From Halopseudomonas formosensis (GTDB taxonomy: Bacteria; Pseudomonadota; Gammaproteobacteria; Pseudomonadales; Pseudomonadaceae): a stretch of DNA of 64,000 nt. Made by a program: the position numbers and the translations under genes. The stretch covers positions 496,001-560,000 of the forward strand of contig NZ_FOYD01000001.1 of assembly GCF_900115905.1 (NCBI RefSeq), written 5' to 3'. Within the stretch, counting starts at the first letter, position 1; each line of letters starts with the position of its first letter. Positions 37,800 to 46,448 of this stretch are shown one piece after another. Under the pieces are notes generated by a model that saw nothing but the letters and a program-made list of their open reading frames with translations, searched no databases and had not been told where the DNA came from.

Positions 37800-37941
37800 A
37801 GTATGGCTCGATTGTGGTAGGGGCAGGCATGCAAAGTACGGCTAGTATAGCGATTCGCCATGGGTGTAAAAAGGCTGCAGCTGTGATGCGCCGGGCATTG
37901 CGGTTAGAATATCGGTTTCCTTTTTCTGACTGGAGCGACCC

Positions 37942-39153
37942 TTGAAGGAAATCGTCCTGATCAACATTACCGGCCCCGATCGCCCCGGTCTGACCGCGGC
38001 CATTACCGGTATTCTGGCCAGGGCCAATGTCGGCATCCTCGATATTGGTCAGGCCGTTATCCACGACACGCTGTCCTTCGGCATTCTGGTGGAGATGTCG
38101 GGGGATACCAGTGACTCAGACGTATTGAAGGACGTTTTGTTCCGCGGGTACGAACTGGACCAGCAGGTGCGCTTCACTCCGGTCAGCGCCGAGGAGTACA
38201 GCCGCTGGGTGACAGGGCAGGGCAAACCGCGGCATATAGTGACCCTGCTGGCGCGGCGGGTGACCGCCGAGCACATTGCTCGGGTCAGCGAGATCACCGC
38301 CCGCTACGGGCTGAACATCGACCATATCGACCGCCTCTCCGAGCGCATTCCCGATGGCATGCCCGCCGATCAGGGCAAGGGCTGCATCGAGTTCTCCGTG
38401 CGTGGTGAGCCGGCGGACCCGGCGGCGCTGCGTTCCGAGTTCCTGGCCATAGCCCAGGAGCTGAATGTGGATATTGCCTTCCAGCAGGACAGCGTGTTCC
38501 GTCGCAACCGCCGCCTGGTGGTATTTGACATGGACTCGACGCTGATTGACGCCGAGGTGATCGACGAGCTGGCCAAGGCCGCCGGGGTGGGTGACCAGGT
38601 CGCGGCCATCACCGAGCGGGCGATGCGCGGCGAGCTGGACTTCAAGGCCAGTTTCCGCGAGCGCATGGCATTGCTCAAGGGGCTGCCGGAAACGGTACTG
38701 GAAGATATCGCCCAGTCCCTGCGGCTGACCGAAGGGGCGGAAACCCTGATCAGCCAGTTGCGTCGTCTGGGTTACAAGACCGCCATTCTTTCGGGCGGAT
38801 TCAGCTATTTTGCCGAACGCCTGCAACAGCGCCTGGGCATCGACTATGTCTACGCCAACGCACTGCCGATCCGGGATGGCGTGGTAACAGGGGAAGTGGA
38901 GGAGCCGATCGTCGATGGCGAACGCAAGGCTCTGCTGCTGCGCGAGCTGGCCCAGCGCGAGGGCATCAGCCTGGAGCAGACCATCGCCGTCGGTGACGGT
39001 GCCAATGACCTGCCCATGCTGTCGATCGCCGGTCTGGGTGTCGCCTTCCGCGCCAAGCCGCTGGTCAAGCAATCGGCCAAGCAGGCCATCTCCACTCTGG
39101 GGCTGGACGGCATACTCTACCTGCTGGGATTCCGCGACCGGGAAGGTTTCTGA
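37942..39153 (+). CDS. serB: Phosphoserine phosphatase (two ACT domains plus HAD domain)
   Basis: A 403-residue enzyme making serine from phosphoserine, the last step of the phosphorylated pathway. Two ACT-like regulatory halves occupy about 1-185 (GPDRPGL motif at 14-20). The HAD domain starts with FDMDST (nucleophile Asp196, Asp198), then SGGFSYF and GDGANDLPM. The start is TTG, with CTGGAG six bases upstream. Divergent from the YtjB-like gene. The N-terminal ACT pair is typical of Pseudomonas SerB and longer than the E. coli enzyme. Confidence 0.95.
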   Translation: MKEIVLINITGPDRPGLTAAITGILARANVGILDIGQAVIHDTLSFGILVEMSGDTSDSDVLKDVLFRGYELDQQVRFTPVSAEEYSRWVTGQGKPRHIVTLLARRVTAEHIARVSEITARYGLNIDHIDRLSERIPDGMPADQGKGCIEFSVRGEPADPAALRSEFLAIAQELNVDIAFQQDSVFRRNRRLVVFDMDSTLIDAEVIDELAKAAGVGDQVAAITERAMRGELDFKASFRERMALLKGLPETVLEDIAQSLRLTEGAETLISQLRRLGYKTAILSGGFSYFAERLQQRLGIDYVYANALPIRDGVVTGEVEEPIVDGERKALLLRELAQREGISLEQTIAVGDGANDLPMLSIAGLGVAFRAKPLVKQSAKQAISTLGLDGILYLLGFRDREGF

Positions 39154-39171
39154 GCGGCGCACCCGCCACAG

Positions 39172-39244
39172 GGACGAGCGGGTGCTCGTCCTCCCTGGGC
39201 TCTCCTGCCATGCCGGCCCCCGGGAACGTCGAGCACCAGCTCGA
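39172..39244. repeat. REP-like palindrome pair after serB
   Basis: GGACGAGCGGGTGCTCGTCC at 39172-39191 and TCGAGCACCAGCTCGA at 39229-39244, separated by 37 bases, within the gap between convergent serB and fimX. The second copy and its CGGGAACG / TGAGCG flanks repeat the element at 29.06 kb. Confidence 0.72.
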
Positions 39245-39386
39245 TGAGCGCTTCAGCAGGCACTACTTCAGCAGGCCACTGGTTGATAACTGGCTTCGGG
39301 TCGGCGAACCCCTTGGGCCGAGATCGGACCCGGCGGGCTGAGCTTGGTGCTTCCGGGCGCAGCGCAGTGCACCGCACCCCGGTGCG

Positions 39387-41453
39387 TTACTCCTGGGAGA
39401 AGTTGAAGTTCATGCTCTCGCTGGGCGGCTGCAGATAGTTGCCCTGGATGTAGTTCACTCCGGCCTGCCACAGGGTCGGCATCATGATGGCGCTGTCCAC
39501 GTTGGACACTATGGTCAGCTTGCCCTGATTGTGCAGGGTGGCGACCATTTCCTTGAGCTGTTCGACCACCGCCGGATCACTCAGATCCCGGCTGAAGGAC
39601 TCGTCGATCTTCACGTAGTCCACCGGCAGGTGCTTGAGTACCGCATAGGGGTTGAGCGCGCCGCCGAAGTGGCTCAGGGAGATCCGTGCGTGGAGTGAGC
39701 GCAGGGATTCCGCCAGTACCTTGGCGTGCTTCAGGTAGTTGTTGGCATCGGCATCGTTGAACTGGAAGATGAGCGCATCGCCGGGCAGGCGGCTTTCCTT
39801 GAGCAGCGCCGAGATCCACTTGACGATTTCCGGGTCCTGCAGGCTGGCACTGCTCAGGCTCAGCAGCAGACGGGTATCCGAACCCTTGCTGCGATGCTGG
39901 CTCAGCAGGTTGACTCCGCGGCTGATCAGCCAGCGGTCCACCTCCATGGCCAGTCCCGACTCCAGCGCGGCGGACTGGAACTCGAGGGGCGCGATTTCCT
40001 CGCCCTGACTGTTCAGCAGTCGCAGAAAAACTTCATAGTGCTCGGCACTGTCGCCGCGCAGACTGATGATCGGCTGGAACTCCAGGCGGAAGGCGTCGGT
40101 TTCCAGAGCATGGCGGATCTGGGCGATGATATTACCCCGGTTGGCCATCTGCTCCAGCTCTTCCAGGGGGTTGAACACCTTGAGCGCGTTACCGCCGGCC
40201 TGGCTGACCTGCTCGGCAAGCCGGTGGGCGCGTTCAATCGCCTGGGTCGGTTCGTGATGGGTTTCACTGATCGAGGACACGCCGATACTGGCCGTGATGC
40301 GTACAGTGCGGCCGTTGGCTTCGAACAGGTTGCTTTCGATGCGCTTGAGCAGGGCCGGAAGCTGTGCAGTGACCGCCTCCGGCTCGCACCCCTCCAGCAG
40401 CACGCTGCAGGCGTCGTCGCCGAAGCGGGCCAGAAGGGCATCCTCCGGAAAATGCTGACGCAGGATCTGCGCGAAGTCAGCCAGCACCAGATCCGAGCCG
40501 CCGATACCGATATCGGCCTGCAGTGAGCTGAAACTGTCGATACTGATGTATGCCAGGGTGCTCGGCTGGCTGCTGCTGACCGCCTGTTGGCTTGCACGGT
40601 CCAACTGCTCCTGGAACCACGAGCGGTTGAACAGGCCGGTCACCAGGTCGTGACTGGCCATGGCCTTGAGTTTTTCCTCGAACTCGGCGCTGGCGGTTTC
40701 CGGACGGATGACCACCTGGGTGCAGGGTTCCCCGTCGTAGTTGGCGGGGGAGAAGCTGAGCATGGCCGGGAATTCCTGGCCATCGGAGGTCACCGCGGTA
40801 CAGCGGGTTTCGCCGTACTCGCCCTTGGCCGCATAGGTCCGCAGGAATTCCTTGAAGCTGTCCTGATCCTTGGGGGCTATCAGCTCCAGCATGGGCTCGG
40901 CGGCCAGATCGTCCGGGTCTTCGTAGCCGAACAGCTGTGTATAGGAGCGGTTGGCGTAGATGTGCATGCCGTCGAGTACATAGGCGATGGCATCCACGGA
41001 GCTGTCGAGCAGCAGCTGGCAGCGTTTTTCGGTTTCCTTCAGGGAGCGTTCGGCGATGCGCCGCTGCCGGCGCGCCTGCAGGTTGGTCAGCTCGCGCTTG
41101 ACCACCAGGACCAGCAGGGCGTCGGAGTCGGCCCTGACCACGTCCTGCATGCCGGCGCGCAGAGCCGCGGTGCGGACCTCGCAGCTGTCATCCGTGCTGA
41201 GCATGATGAAAGGCACGTCATAGGACTGGCTGATGACCATGCAGGCTTCCTGCGCGGTCATGAAGCTGGTTTCCGGGCAGGCCAGGCACAGGTCCCAGTT
41301 CTGCTGCAGTGATTCGTTCAGATCTTCTGCCGAAGTGATCCGGTGTGCCCGTGTCGCGTGCCCGGCATTGCGCAGCACGCTCACCAGACGTTCCGCGTTG
41401 TTCTGCGAATCGTCCAGAATCAAAACCCTTATGGCTTGTGTATCAGTGGCCAT
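39387..41453 (-). CDS. fimX: FimX-type REC-PAS-GGDEF-EAL c-di-GMP receptor
   Basis: A 688-residue protein, the size of P. aeruginosa FimX, in the same place beside serB. Order: REC-like domain (about 1-125) with no clear phosphoacceptor Asp, PAS domain (about 140-255, YVLDGMHIYANRSYTQLFG), GGDEF domain with the degenerate signature RFGDDAC, and EAL domain with EVF in place of EAL. Degenerate cyclase and phosphodiesterase motifs fit a c-di-GMP binding receptor and not an enzyme. FimX controls type IV pilus assembly and twitching. The adjacent PilZ-like gene on the same strand may be co-transcribed (56-base gap). Confidence 0.88.
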   Translation of the reverse strand: MATDTQAIRVLILDDSQNNAERLVSVLRNAGHATRAHRITSAEDLNESLQQNWDLCLACPETSFMTAQEACMVISQSYDVPFIMLSTDDSCEVRTAALRAGMQDVVRADSDALLVLVVKRELTNLQARRQRRIAERSLKETEKRCQLLLDSSVDAIAYVLDGMHIYANRSYTQLFGYEDPDDLAAEPMLELIAPKDQDSFKEFLRTYAAKGEYGETRCTAVTSDGQEFPAMLSFSPANYDGEPCTQVVIRPETASAEFEEKLKAMASHDLVTGLFNRSWFQEQLDRASQQAVSSSQPSTLAYISIDSFSSLQADIGIGGSDLVLADFAQILRQHFPEDALLARFGDDACSVLLEGCEPEAVTAQLPALLKRIESNLFEANGRTVRITASIGVSSISETHHEPTQAIERAHRLAEQVSQAGGNALKVFNPLEELEQMANRGNIIAQIRHALETDAFRLEFQPIISLRGDSAEHYEVFLRLLNSQGEEIAPLEFQSAALESGLAMEVDRWLISRGVNLLSQHRSKGSDTRLLLSLSSASLQDPEIVKWISALLKESRLPGDALIFQFNDADANNYLKHAKVLAESLRSLHARISLSHFGGALNPYAVLKHLPVDYVKIDESFSRDLSDPAVVEQLKEMVATLHNQGKLTIVSNVDSAIMMPTLWQAGVNYIQGNYLQPPSESMNFNFSQE

Positions 41454-41509
41454 GTTGTCCCGTTGTATCTCAGCCTGCCCATCATCCTTGCGGATCCCTA
41501 TGGCCGAAT

Positions 41510-43285
41510 CTACAGTGACTTCCAGAGTGAGTCAAAGTCGTCATCGGAGACAATGCTGAGACCTGTGGTTTCCGTCTCGTTTTTCACGGCGACACGGTCG
41601 CTGTCCAGCAGCTGATACTCGAACTGGCTGTAGCTGCCGGTGGAACTGAGGCGGCTGGTCAACTGGGCCCGCTTTTCCTGACCGCCGAGCAGCAGCATCA
41701 CCTTGTTGTTGACCTGGAACGGCAGGCGCGGTGTCAGCAGGGTTGCCGGGCGGTCAATGGCCGTCACTTCGGGCACCAGCAGGGCGCGCAGGTATTGGCT
41801 GGGGTCGTCGGTCTTGCGCAGCAGCTTGACCGCGCAGGGCGTGCAGTGCGGCGCGATCAGCTCGATACCCATCTGGGTGCCGCCGCCGCGAACCTGGCGT
41901 ATCCAGCGCACCACGGCCAGGCTCCAGCTCTGGTCCCTGTCCTCCTGAATGCCGAGCAGCTCGCCGGCCTGCAGCTGGCGCGGCACCTCCCGCGGCCAGG
42001 TCAGACAGAAGCCGCCCGGGCTGTGGTTGACGATGCGGAGGTTGTGCACCGGATAATGCTCGGCACCGTCCTCATCGTCTTCGCCATCCGCGCTGTAATC
42101 GATGCTTTCAACGGTACTGCCGGCCCATTCCACCGAGGGAGCGCCGTCAAAGGCATTGCTCCAGCCTTCCTGTCGCGCCCGCTGGAAGGACTCGGAGAAG
42201 GGGTTGGTGTTCTCGGCATTGATGAAGCGCGAGAAGCTCTTGTCTGCGACGTGGAAATGGGTGGCACTCATGCCGATGGTGACGCGCAGTTCGCCGCGGC
42301 CCGGCAGGCGGCTGAAGGTGCGCTCGGCCAGATCGCCCCAGGATTCACTGACATGCTGCAGCAGCTCCAGCCCCATGCCTTCGCTGATGACCAGGCGCGG
42401 ATCGGACTGTTCGCCGTCGAGCATGTGATTCTTGATGGCTTCCACCAGCCGGCTGGTGTCCAGCCCCAGACTGCCGGTCAGGTCTTCGGCCTGAACCAGG
42501 GAGCGGTAGCGAGGCGGGCAGTCCATGTCGGGGTTGATGATGAACAGGGCGCTGGGTGATTCCGGCTCGACCAGTGATGCCATGCTGCTCCAGCTCTCCA
42601 GCGCATTGTAGAGACGGGTCATGCTGCTCTGGCGCATCTGGTTGGGGCGTGCGGTGCCCAGCAGCAGTATGGCCACATAGGTCTGTTCAATCGTGGTAGA
42701 ACGACCGCTGCCGCTCTCGCGGTCATTGATCGAGGTCTGGTGAAGCTTGCGCTGGCGGGCCAGGCGATACAGCTGATGGATCTCCAGCCAGATGCCGTCA
42801 GCCACCGGGCAGTACAGCTGGTAGGCGCGCAGGAGAGGGCCGCTGAGTGCCCGCATCGCGCGCTCGATCGCCAGACTCATCTGCTCGGCGCGATCACGCG
42901 GCTTCATGCTGCCTTCGTGGGTCACCACAATCTTGTAGCCGGTGGCCAGGTGGTTCTGCAGCGACTGGGCCAGATTGGCCACCTGGCGGGGCCGGTCCTC
43001 CAGCACGATGGACTGGCTCAGATAGTAACGCGACAGCGCGGTGCAGACGTAATGGACCTCGGGGCGAATCAGCTCCAGGATGGCCAGCCTGCGATCCGGG
43101 GCGATGGACAGCTGATTGATCTCGATCAGACCCTGATACAGCTGGCGGGCGGTTTCGCCGATGTTGGCCTTGGGCAGATTGGCGATCCAGTGCGCGATGC
43201 CTTTCTCGCTGGCGTCGGCAAAGCTCAGCTTGCTCAGCGTCTGCTCGGGCACACGCAGATTCAGGGGATGGGTAGCGTCGTCCAT
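41510..43285 (-). CDS. Large PilZ-like protein of unknown function next to fimX
   Basis: A 591-residue cytoplasmic protein conserved in Pseudomonas. The first ~400 residues are helical and unassigned. Around 440-520 a PilZ-like beta-barrel is suggested by NHSPGGF (the NxSxxG motif) and VVRWIRQVRGG...GIELIAPH. The RxxxR motif that normally precedes it and clamps c-di-GMP is not visible. An acidic stretch (DGEDDEDGAEH) lies just before. The start at 43285 follows a GAAGAA-type site; 23 upstream residues are rejected. Company with FimX suggests a role in surface motility signalling, by inference. Confidence 0.68.
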   Translation of the reverse strand: MDDATHPLNLRVPEQTLSKLSFADASEKGIAHWIANLPKANIGETARQLYQGLIEINQLSIAPDRRLAILELIRPEVHYVCTALSRYYLSQSIVLEDRPRQVANLAQSLQNHLATGYKIVVTHEGSMKPRDRAEQMSLAIERAMRALSGPLLRAYQLYCPVADGIWLEIHQLYRLARQRKLHQTSINDRESGSGRSTTIEQTYVAILLLGTARPNQMRQSSMTRLYNALESWSSMASLVEPESPSALFIINPDMDCPPRYRSLVQAEDLTGSLGLDTSRLVEAIKNHMLDGEQSDPRLVISEGMGLELLQHVSESWGDLAERTFSRLPGRGELRVTIGMSATHFHVADKSFSRFINAENTNPFSESFQRARQEGWSNAFDGAPSVEWAGSTVESIDYSADGEDDEDGAEHYPVHNLRIVNHSPGGFCLTWPREVPRQLQAGELLGIQEDRDQSWSLAVVRWIRQVRGGGTQMGIELIAPHCTPCAVKLLRKTDDPSQYLRALLVPEVTAIDRPATLLTPRLPFQVNNKVMLLLGGQEKRAQLTSRLSSTGSYSQFEYQLLDSDRVAVKNETETTGLSIVSDDDFDSLWKSL

Positions 43286-43406
43286 AACCGTTCTTCTTTT
43301 CTTCCGTTGTAGGCCTTTGAGGCTGAATCGAGGTGGAATCAAGTCGGAGTCCAATACATGCGTTACGCCAGAAATGAGTAAGCTTAGACTAGCAGTACAT
43401 CAGCAC

Positions 43407-44444
43407 TCAAGCTAAGCGGTGAGTACCTGCGGTCTGGAACGGCAGCGGCGTCTTGCTGGTTTCGCCGGCCACCTCGCGCACCAGACGTGGTACCAGGAAG
43501 CCCGGCAGTCTGGCGAGCATCTCTGCGGCCAATCCCATGGCCGCTCCGTCGTCTACATGAAAATGCTGTGCACCTTTCACATGATCGAGAACATGCAGAT
43601 AATAGGGCAAAATGCCATGATCGCCTAGGGTTTCGCTCAGCGAGATCAGGGTTTCCAGGCTGTCGTTCACACCGCGCAGCAGCACCGTCTGGTTCAGCAA
43701 GGTGATGCCTGCCTGACGCAGGCGGAGAACGGCGTTGCCGAGCGCTGCGTCAAACTCGTTGGCATGGTTGCTGTGCAGCACCATGACCACCGGCAGCCGG
43801 GTGCCGCACAGGGCGTCGATCAGCTCGCTGGTAACCCGCTGGGGAATGACCACCGGCAGCCGGGTATGCACCCGAAGACGGCGCACGTGAGGAATGGCGG
43901 CAATCTCCCGGGTCAGCCAGGCCAGGCGCTTGTCCGAGGCGGCCAGAGGATCACCACCGCTGTAGATGACTTCGCTGATGCTCTGGTCGCCACGGATATA
44001 GTCCAGGGCCTGCTGCCATTGCTCGGTGCTCAGGTTGTTGTCGCCATAGGGAAAGTGACGGCGGAAGCAGTAGCGGCAGTTCACCGCGCAGCCGCCGCTG
44101 ACGATCAGCAACAGGCGTCCGTGGTATTTGTGGATGATCCCGGCGCGGGTATTGGTGTGCTGTTCGCCGAGGGGGTCGAGTACATAATCAGGGTGTTCCA
44201 GCAGCTCCTCACCCAGCGGCAGCACCTGTCGCAGCAGGGGGTCGTTGGGGTCGCCTTTTTGCATGCGCTCGACAAAGGGCTCGGGCACGCGCAGCGGGAA
44301 ATCCGCGGCGCCGGCGCGGGCGCCGGCCAGCAGCGCGGGGTCCAGCTCGAGGCGCCTGAGCAGATGTTCGGGATCGGTGATGCTGCGCGACAGCAGGCTT
44401 TGCCAGCTGACAGACTCAACAGGCGCTAAAGATCCATGTATCAT
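43407..44444 (-). CDS. epmB: EF-P (R)-beta-lysine-forming lysine 2,3-aminomutase EpmB
   Basis: A 345-residue radical-SAM/PLP enzyme that isomerises alpha-lysine to (R)-beta-lysine for EF-P. The cluster motif is Cys119-x3-Cys123-x2-Cys126 (CAVNCRYCF). The EVIYSGGDPLA and HANEFD segments follow, and the short length separates it from catabolic lysine aminomutases. Divergent from efp across 119 bases and close to epmA, so the full EF-P lysine modification set is here. Confidence 0.94.
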   Translation of the reverse strand: MIHGSLAPVESVSWQSLLSRSITDPEHLLRRLELDPALLAGARAGAADFPLRVPEPFVERMQKGDPNDPLLRQVLPLGEELLEHPDYVLDPLGEQHTNTRAGIIHKYHGRLLLIVSGGCAVNCRYCFRRHFPYGDNNLSTEQWQQALDYIRGDQSISEVIYSGGDPLAASDKRLAWLTREIAAIPHVRRLRVHTRLPVVIPQRVTSELIDALCGTRLPVVMVLHSNHANEFDAALGNAVLRLRQAGITLLNQTVLLRGVNDSLETLISLSETLGDHGILPYYLHVLDHVKGAQHFHVDDGAAMGLAAEMLARLPGFLVPRLVREVAGETSKTPLPFQTAGTHRLA

Positions 44445-44563
44445 TGGGCAATTCCGCGCATGGGTGGCATGTACATCCGTCGGGCATTCACTGGGAATGC
44501 CGGCTGTGACCTGGGGTCGGCGCGTATTCGGATGTATCCGTTCAAACTGTAAGTGGGAAATTT

Positions 44564-45130
44564 ATGGCCAACTATTCTACCAACGAATTCAAGCCGGGTC
44601 TTAAGGTAATGCTCGACGGTGATCCCTGTGCGATCCTCGAGAACGAGTACGTCAAGCCGGGCAAGGGTCAGGCTTTCAACCGGGTCAAGGTGCGCAACCT
44701 GAAGACCGGTCGCGTCAACGAGCGTACCTTCAAGTCGGGTGACACCCTGGAAGGTGCCGACGTCATGGACCGCGACATGGAATACCTGTACACCGACGGC
44801 GAGTTCTGGCACTTCATGGCCACTGACGGTTCCTTCGAGCAGGTAGGAGCGGACGAGAAAGCGGTCGGCGACGCCATCAACTGGATGAAGGAGCAGGTGG
44901 TCTACACCGTGACCCTGTTCAACGGTGCTCCCATTGCCGTGACTCCGCCGAATTTCGTCGAGCTGGAAGTGGTCGAGACCGACCCGGGCGTGCGTGGTGA
45001 TACCTCCGGCGGCGGCAACAAGCCGGCCAAGCTGGTCACCGGCGCCGTGGTCAAGGTGCCGCTGTTCATCAACGTCGGCGACGTGCTCAAGGTCGATACC
45101 CGCACCTCCGACTACGTGGGCCGCGTCTGA
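44564..45130 (+). CDS. efp: Translation elongation factor P, lysine type
   Basis: A 188-residue three-domain factor that rescues ribosomes stalled on polyproline. The modified loop reads KPGKGQ with Lys34 at the tip, as in E. coli. It is not the Arg32 of the rhamnosylated EF-P found in P. aeruginosa. Neighbouring epmA and epmB match that reading. The ribosome site is GTGGGAA upstream; a strong terminator follows. Confidence 0.98.
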   Translation: MANYSTNEFKPGLKVMLDGDPCAILENEYVKPGKGQAFNRVKVRNLKTGRVNERTFKSGDTLEGADVMDRDMEYLYTDGEFWHFMATDGSFEQVGADEKAVGDAINWMKEQVVYTVTLFNGAPIAVTPPNFVELEVVETDPGVRGDTSGGGNKPAKLVTGAVVKVPLFINVGDVLKVDTRTSDYVGRV

Positions 45131-45155
45131 TCCGGACCGGGTCGAATGCAGTACG

Positions 45156-45188
45156 GCAAACCGGGGCTCAGGCCCCGGTTTGCGTTTT
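45156..45188 (+). terminator. Rho-independent terminator of efp
   Basis: Perfect stem GCAAACCGGGGC / GCCCCGGTTTGC with a 4-base loop, followed by GTTTTG, 25 bases after the efp stop. It separates efp from epmA. Confidence 0.88.
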
Positions 45189-45249
45189 GTGGACAGCCTT
45201 TCCGATACCCCTTGCAACCCAGGGCTGATCCCTCTCCCCGGAGTATTCC

Positions 45250-46209
45250 ATGAATCACTGGCAACCCACCGCCTCGCTGAGCAACCTGCGCCAACGGGCA
45301 CGGATCATCGGACGTATCCGCGAGTTCTTCGGCGCGCGGGGTGTGCTCGAGGTAGAAACCCCGACCCTGTCGGCCGCCGCCGTCAGCGATCCTCACCTGC
45401 TCCCCTTCGCCACGGACTACCTGCCCGAAGGCGGAGGCCAGGCCCAGACCCTGTACCTGCACACCTCCCCCGAATACCCGATGAAGCGTCTGCTGGCCGC
45501 CGGCAGCGGCTGCATCTGGCAGCTGTGCCGGGTCTATCGCAACGGCGAAAGCGGCCGCCGGCACAATCCCGAGTTCAGCATGCTGGAGTGGTACCGGGTA
45601 GGTTTCGATCATCACCGGCTCATGGATGAGGTGGATGATCTGGTGGACGCAGTGCTGGGCTGCGGGCGCTCCCGCCGGGTGACCTATGCGGCCCTGTTCG
45701 AGCAGTACCTGCAGGTGGACATCCACTCCTGCACCACCGATGAGCTGGCCCGGCTGGGGCAGAAACACTGTGACTTCCGCGGTGAGCTGGACCGGGATGG
45801 CTGGCTGAACCTGCTGTTCTCCCACTGCATCGAACCGCGGTTGCACGAGCCGACCATGGTCTATGCTTTCCCCGCCTCCCAGGCGGCGCTGGCCAGGGTG
45901 GTGGAAGCTGACGATCGGGTACCCAGTGCGGCGCGCTTCGAGTTGTTCATTCAGGGCATGGAGCTGGCCAACGGTTACTTCGAACTCACCGACGCCGATG
46001 AACAGGCGGCCCGCTTCGCCGCCGACCAGCAGCTGCGGCGCGGCTATCAGCGTCCGGAGCTGCCGATCGATCAGCACCTGATCGACGCACTGCGCCAGGG
46101 GCTGCCCGAATGCGCCGGGGTGGCGCTGGGTGTGGATCGGCTGGTCATGCTGGCGCTCGGTGCGAACAGCATAGATGAGGTGATTGCGTTTCCCCTGGGG
46201 CGGGCCTAG
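45250..46209 (+). CDS. epmA: EF-P--(R)-beta-lysine ligase EpmA (GenX/PoxA)
   Basis: A 319-residue class II LysRS-like enzyme without the anticodon-binding domain. It activates (R)-beta-lysine with ATP and attaches it to Lys34 of EF-P. The catalytic core is visible: YLHTSPEYPMKRLL, the FRNGE-type motif 2 (YRNGESGRRHNPEF) and the C-terminal GVALGVDRLVMLALG motif 3. Downstream of efp beyond a terminator, so it has its own promoter or is read through weakly. Confidence 0.95.
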   Translation: MNHWQPTASLSNLRQRARIIGRIREFFGARGVLEVETPTLSAAAVSDPHLLPFATDYLPEGGGQAQTLYLHTSPEYPMKRLLAAGSGCIWQLCRVYRNGESGRRHNPEFSMLEWYRVGFDHHRLMDEVDDLVDAVLGCGRSRRVTYAALFEQYLQVDIHSCTTDELARLGQKHCDFRGELDRDGWLNLLFSHCIEPRLHEPTMVYAFPASQAALARVVEADDRVPSAARFELFIQGMELANGYFELTDADEQAARFAADQQLRRGYQRPELPIDQHLIDALRQGLPECAGVALGVDRLVMLALGANSIDEVIAFPLGRA

Positions 46210-46212
46210 CTT

Positions 46213-46235
46213 GCCGAGGCAGTGTTAGCCTCGGC
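46213..46235 (+). terminator. Hairpin after epmA
   Basis: Stem GCCGAGGC / GCCTCGGC with a 7-base loop directly after the epmA stop; the tail (GTTGG) is not T-rich, so a weak terminator at best. Confidence 0.4.
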
Positions 46236-46394
46236 GTTGGTATGCCGTTGCTGCGAGCTTTCTGCGAGCTTGGAGTGAGGTCGTGCCGGGGCGGCCCTGT
46301 ACCCCAGCAAGCCCAACTCGGTCTCGCAACATGCAGGCTCCCACCCAAAGGCGCGCACGGATATCCCGTAGCCCCGAAGTTGCTAGCCCGAAAC

Positions 46395-46432
46395 CGAAAA
46401 TCCCCGGAGTAGTACCACCTCCGGGGATTTCG
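46395..46432 (-). terminator. Terminator of the yjcH-actP operon
   Basis: Stem CGAAATCCCCGGAG / CTCCGGGGATTTTCG read on the reverse strand, just beyond the actP stop, followed by a T-containing tail. Confidence 0.7.
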
Positions 46433-46448
46433 GCTGTCTGTCGACAGA

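Noticed and set aside
44564-45130. EF-P of the rhamnosylated (EarP) type
   Set aside because: The loop tip is Lys34 in PGKGQ, not Arg, and epmA and epmB are adjacent.
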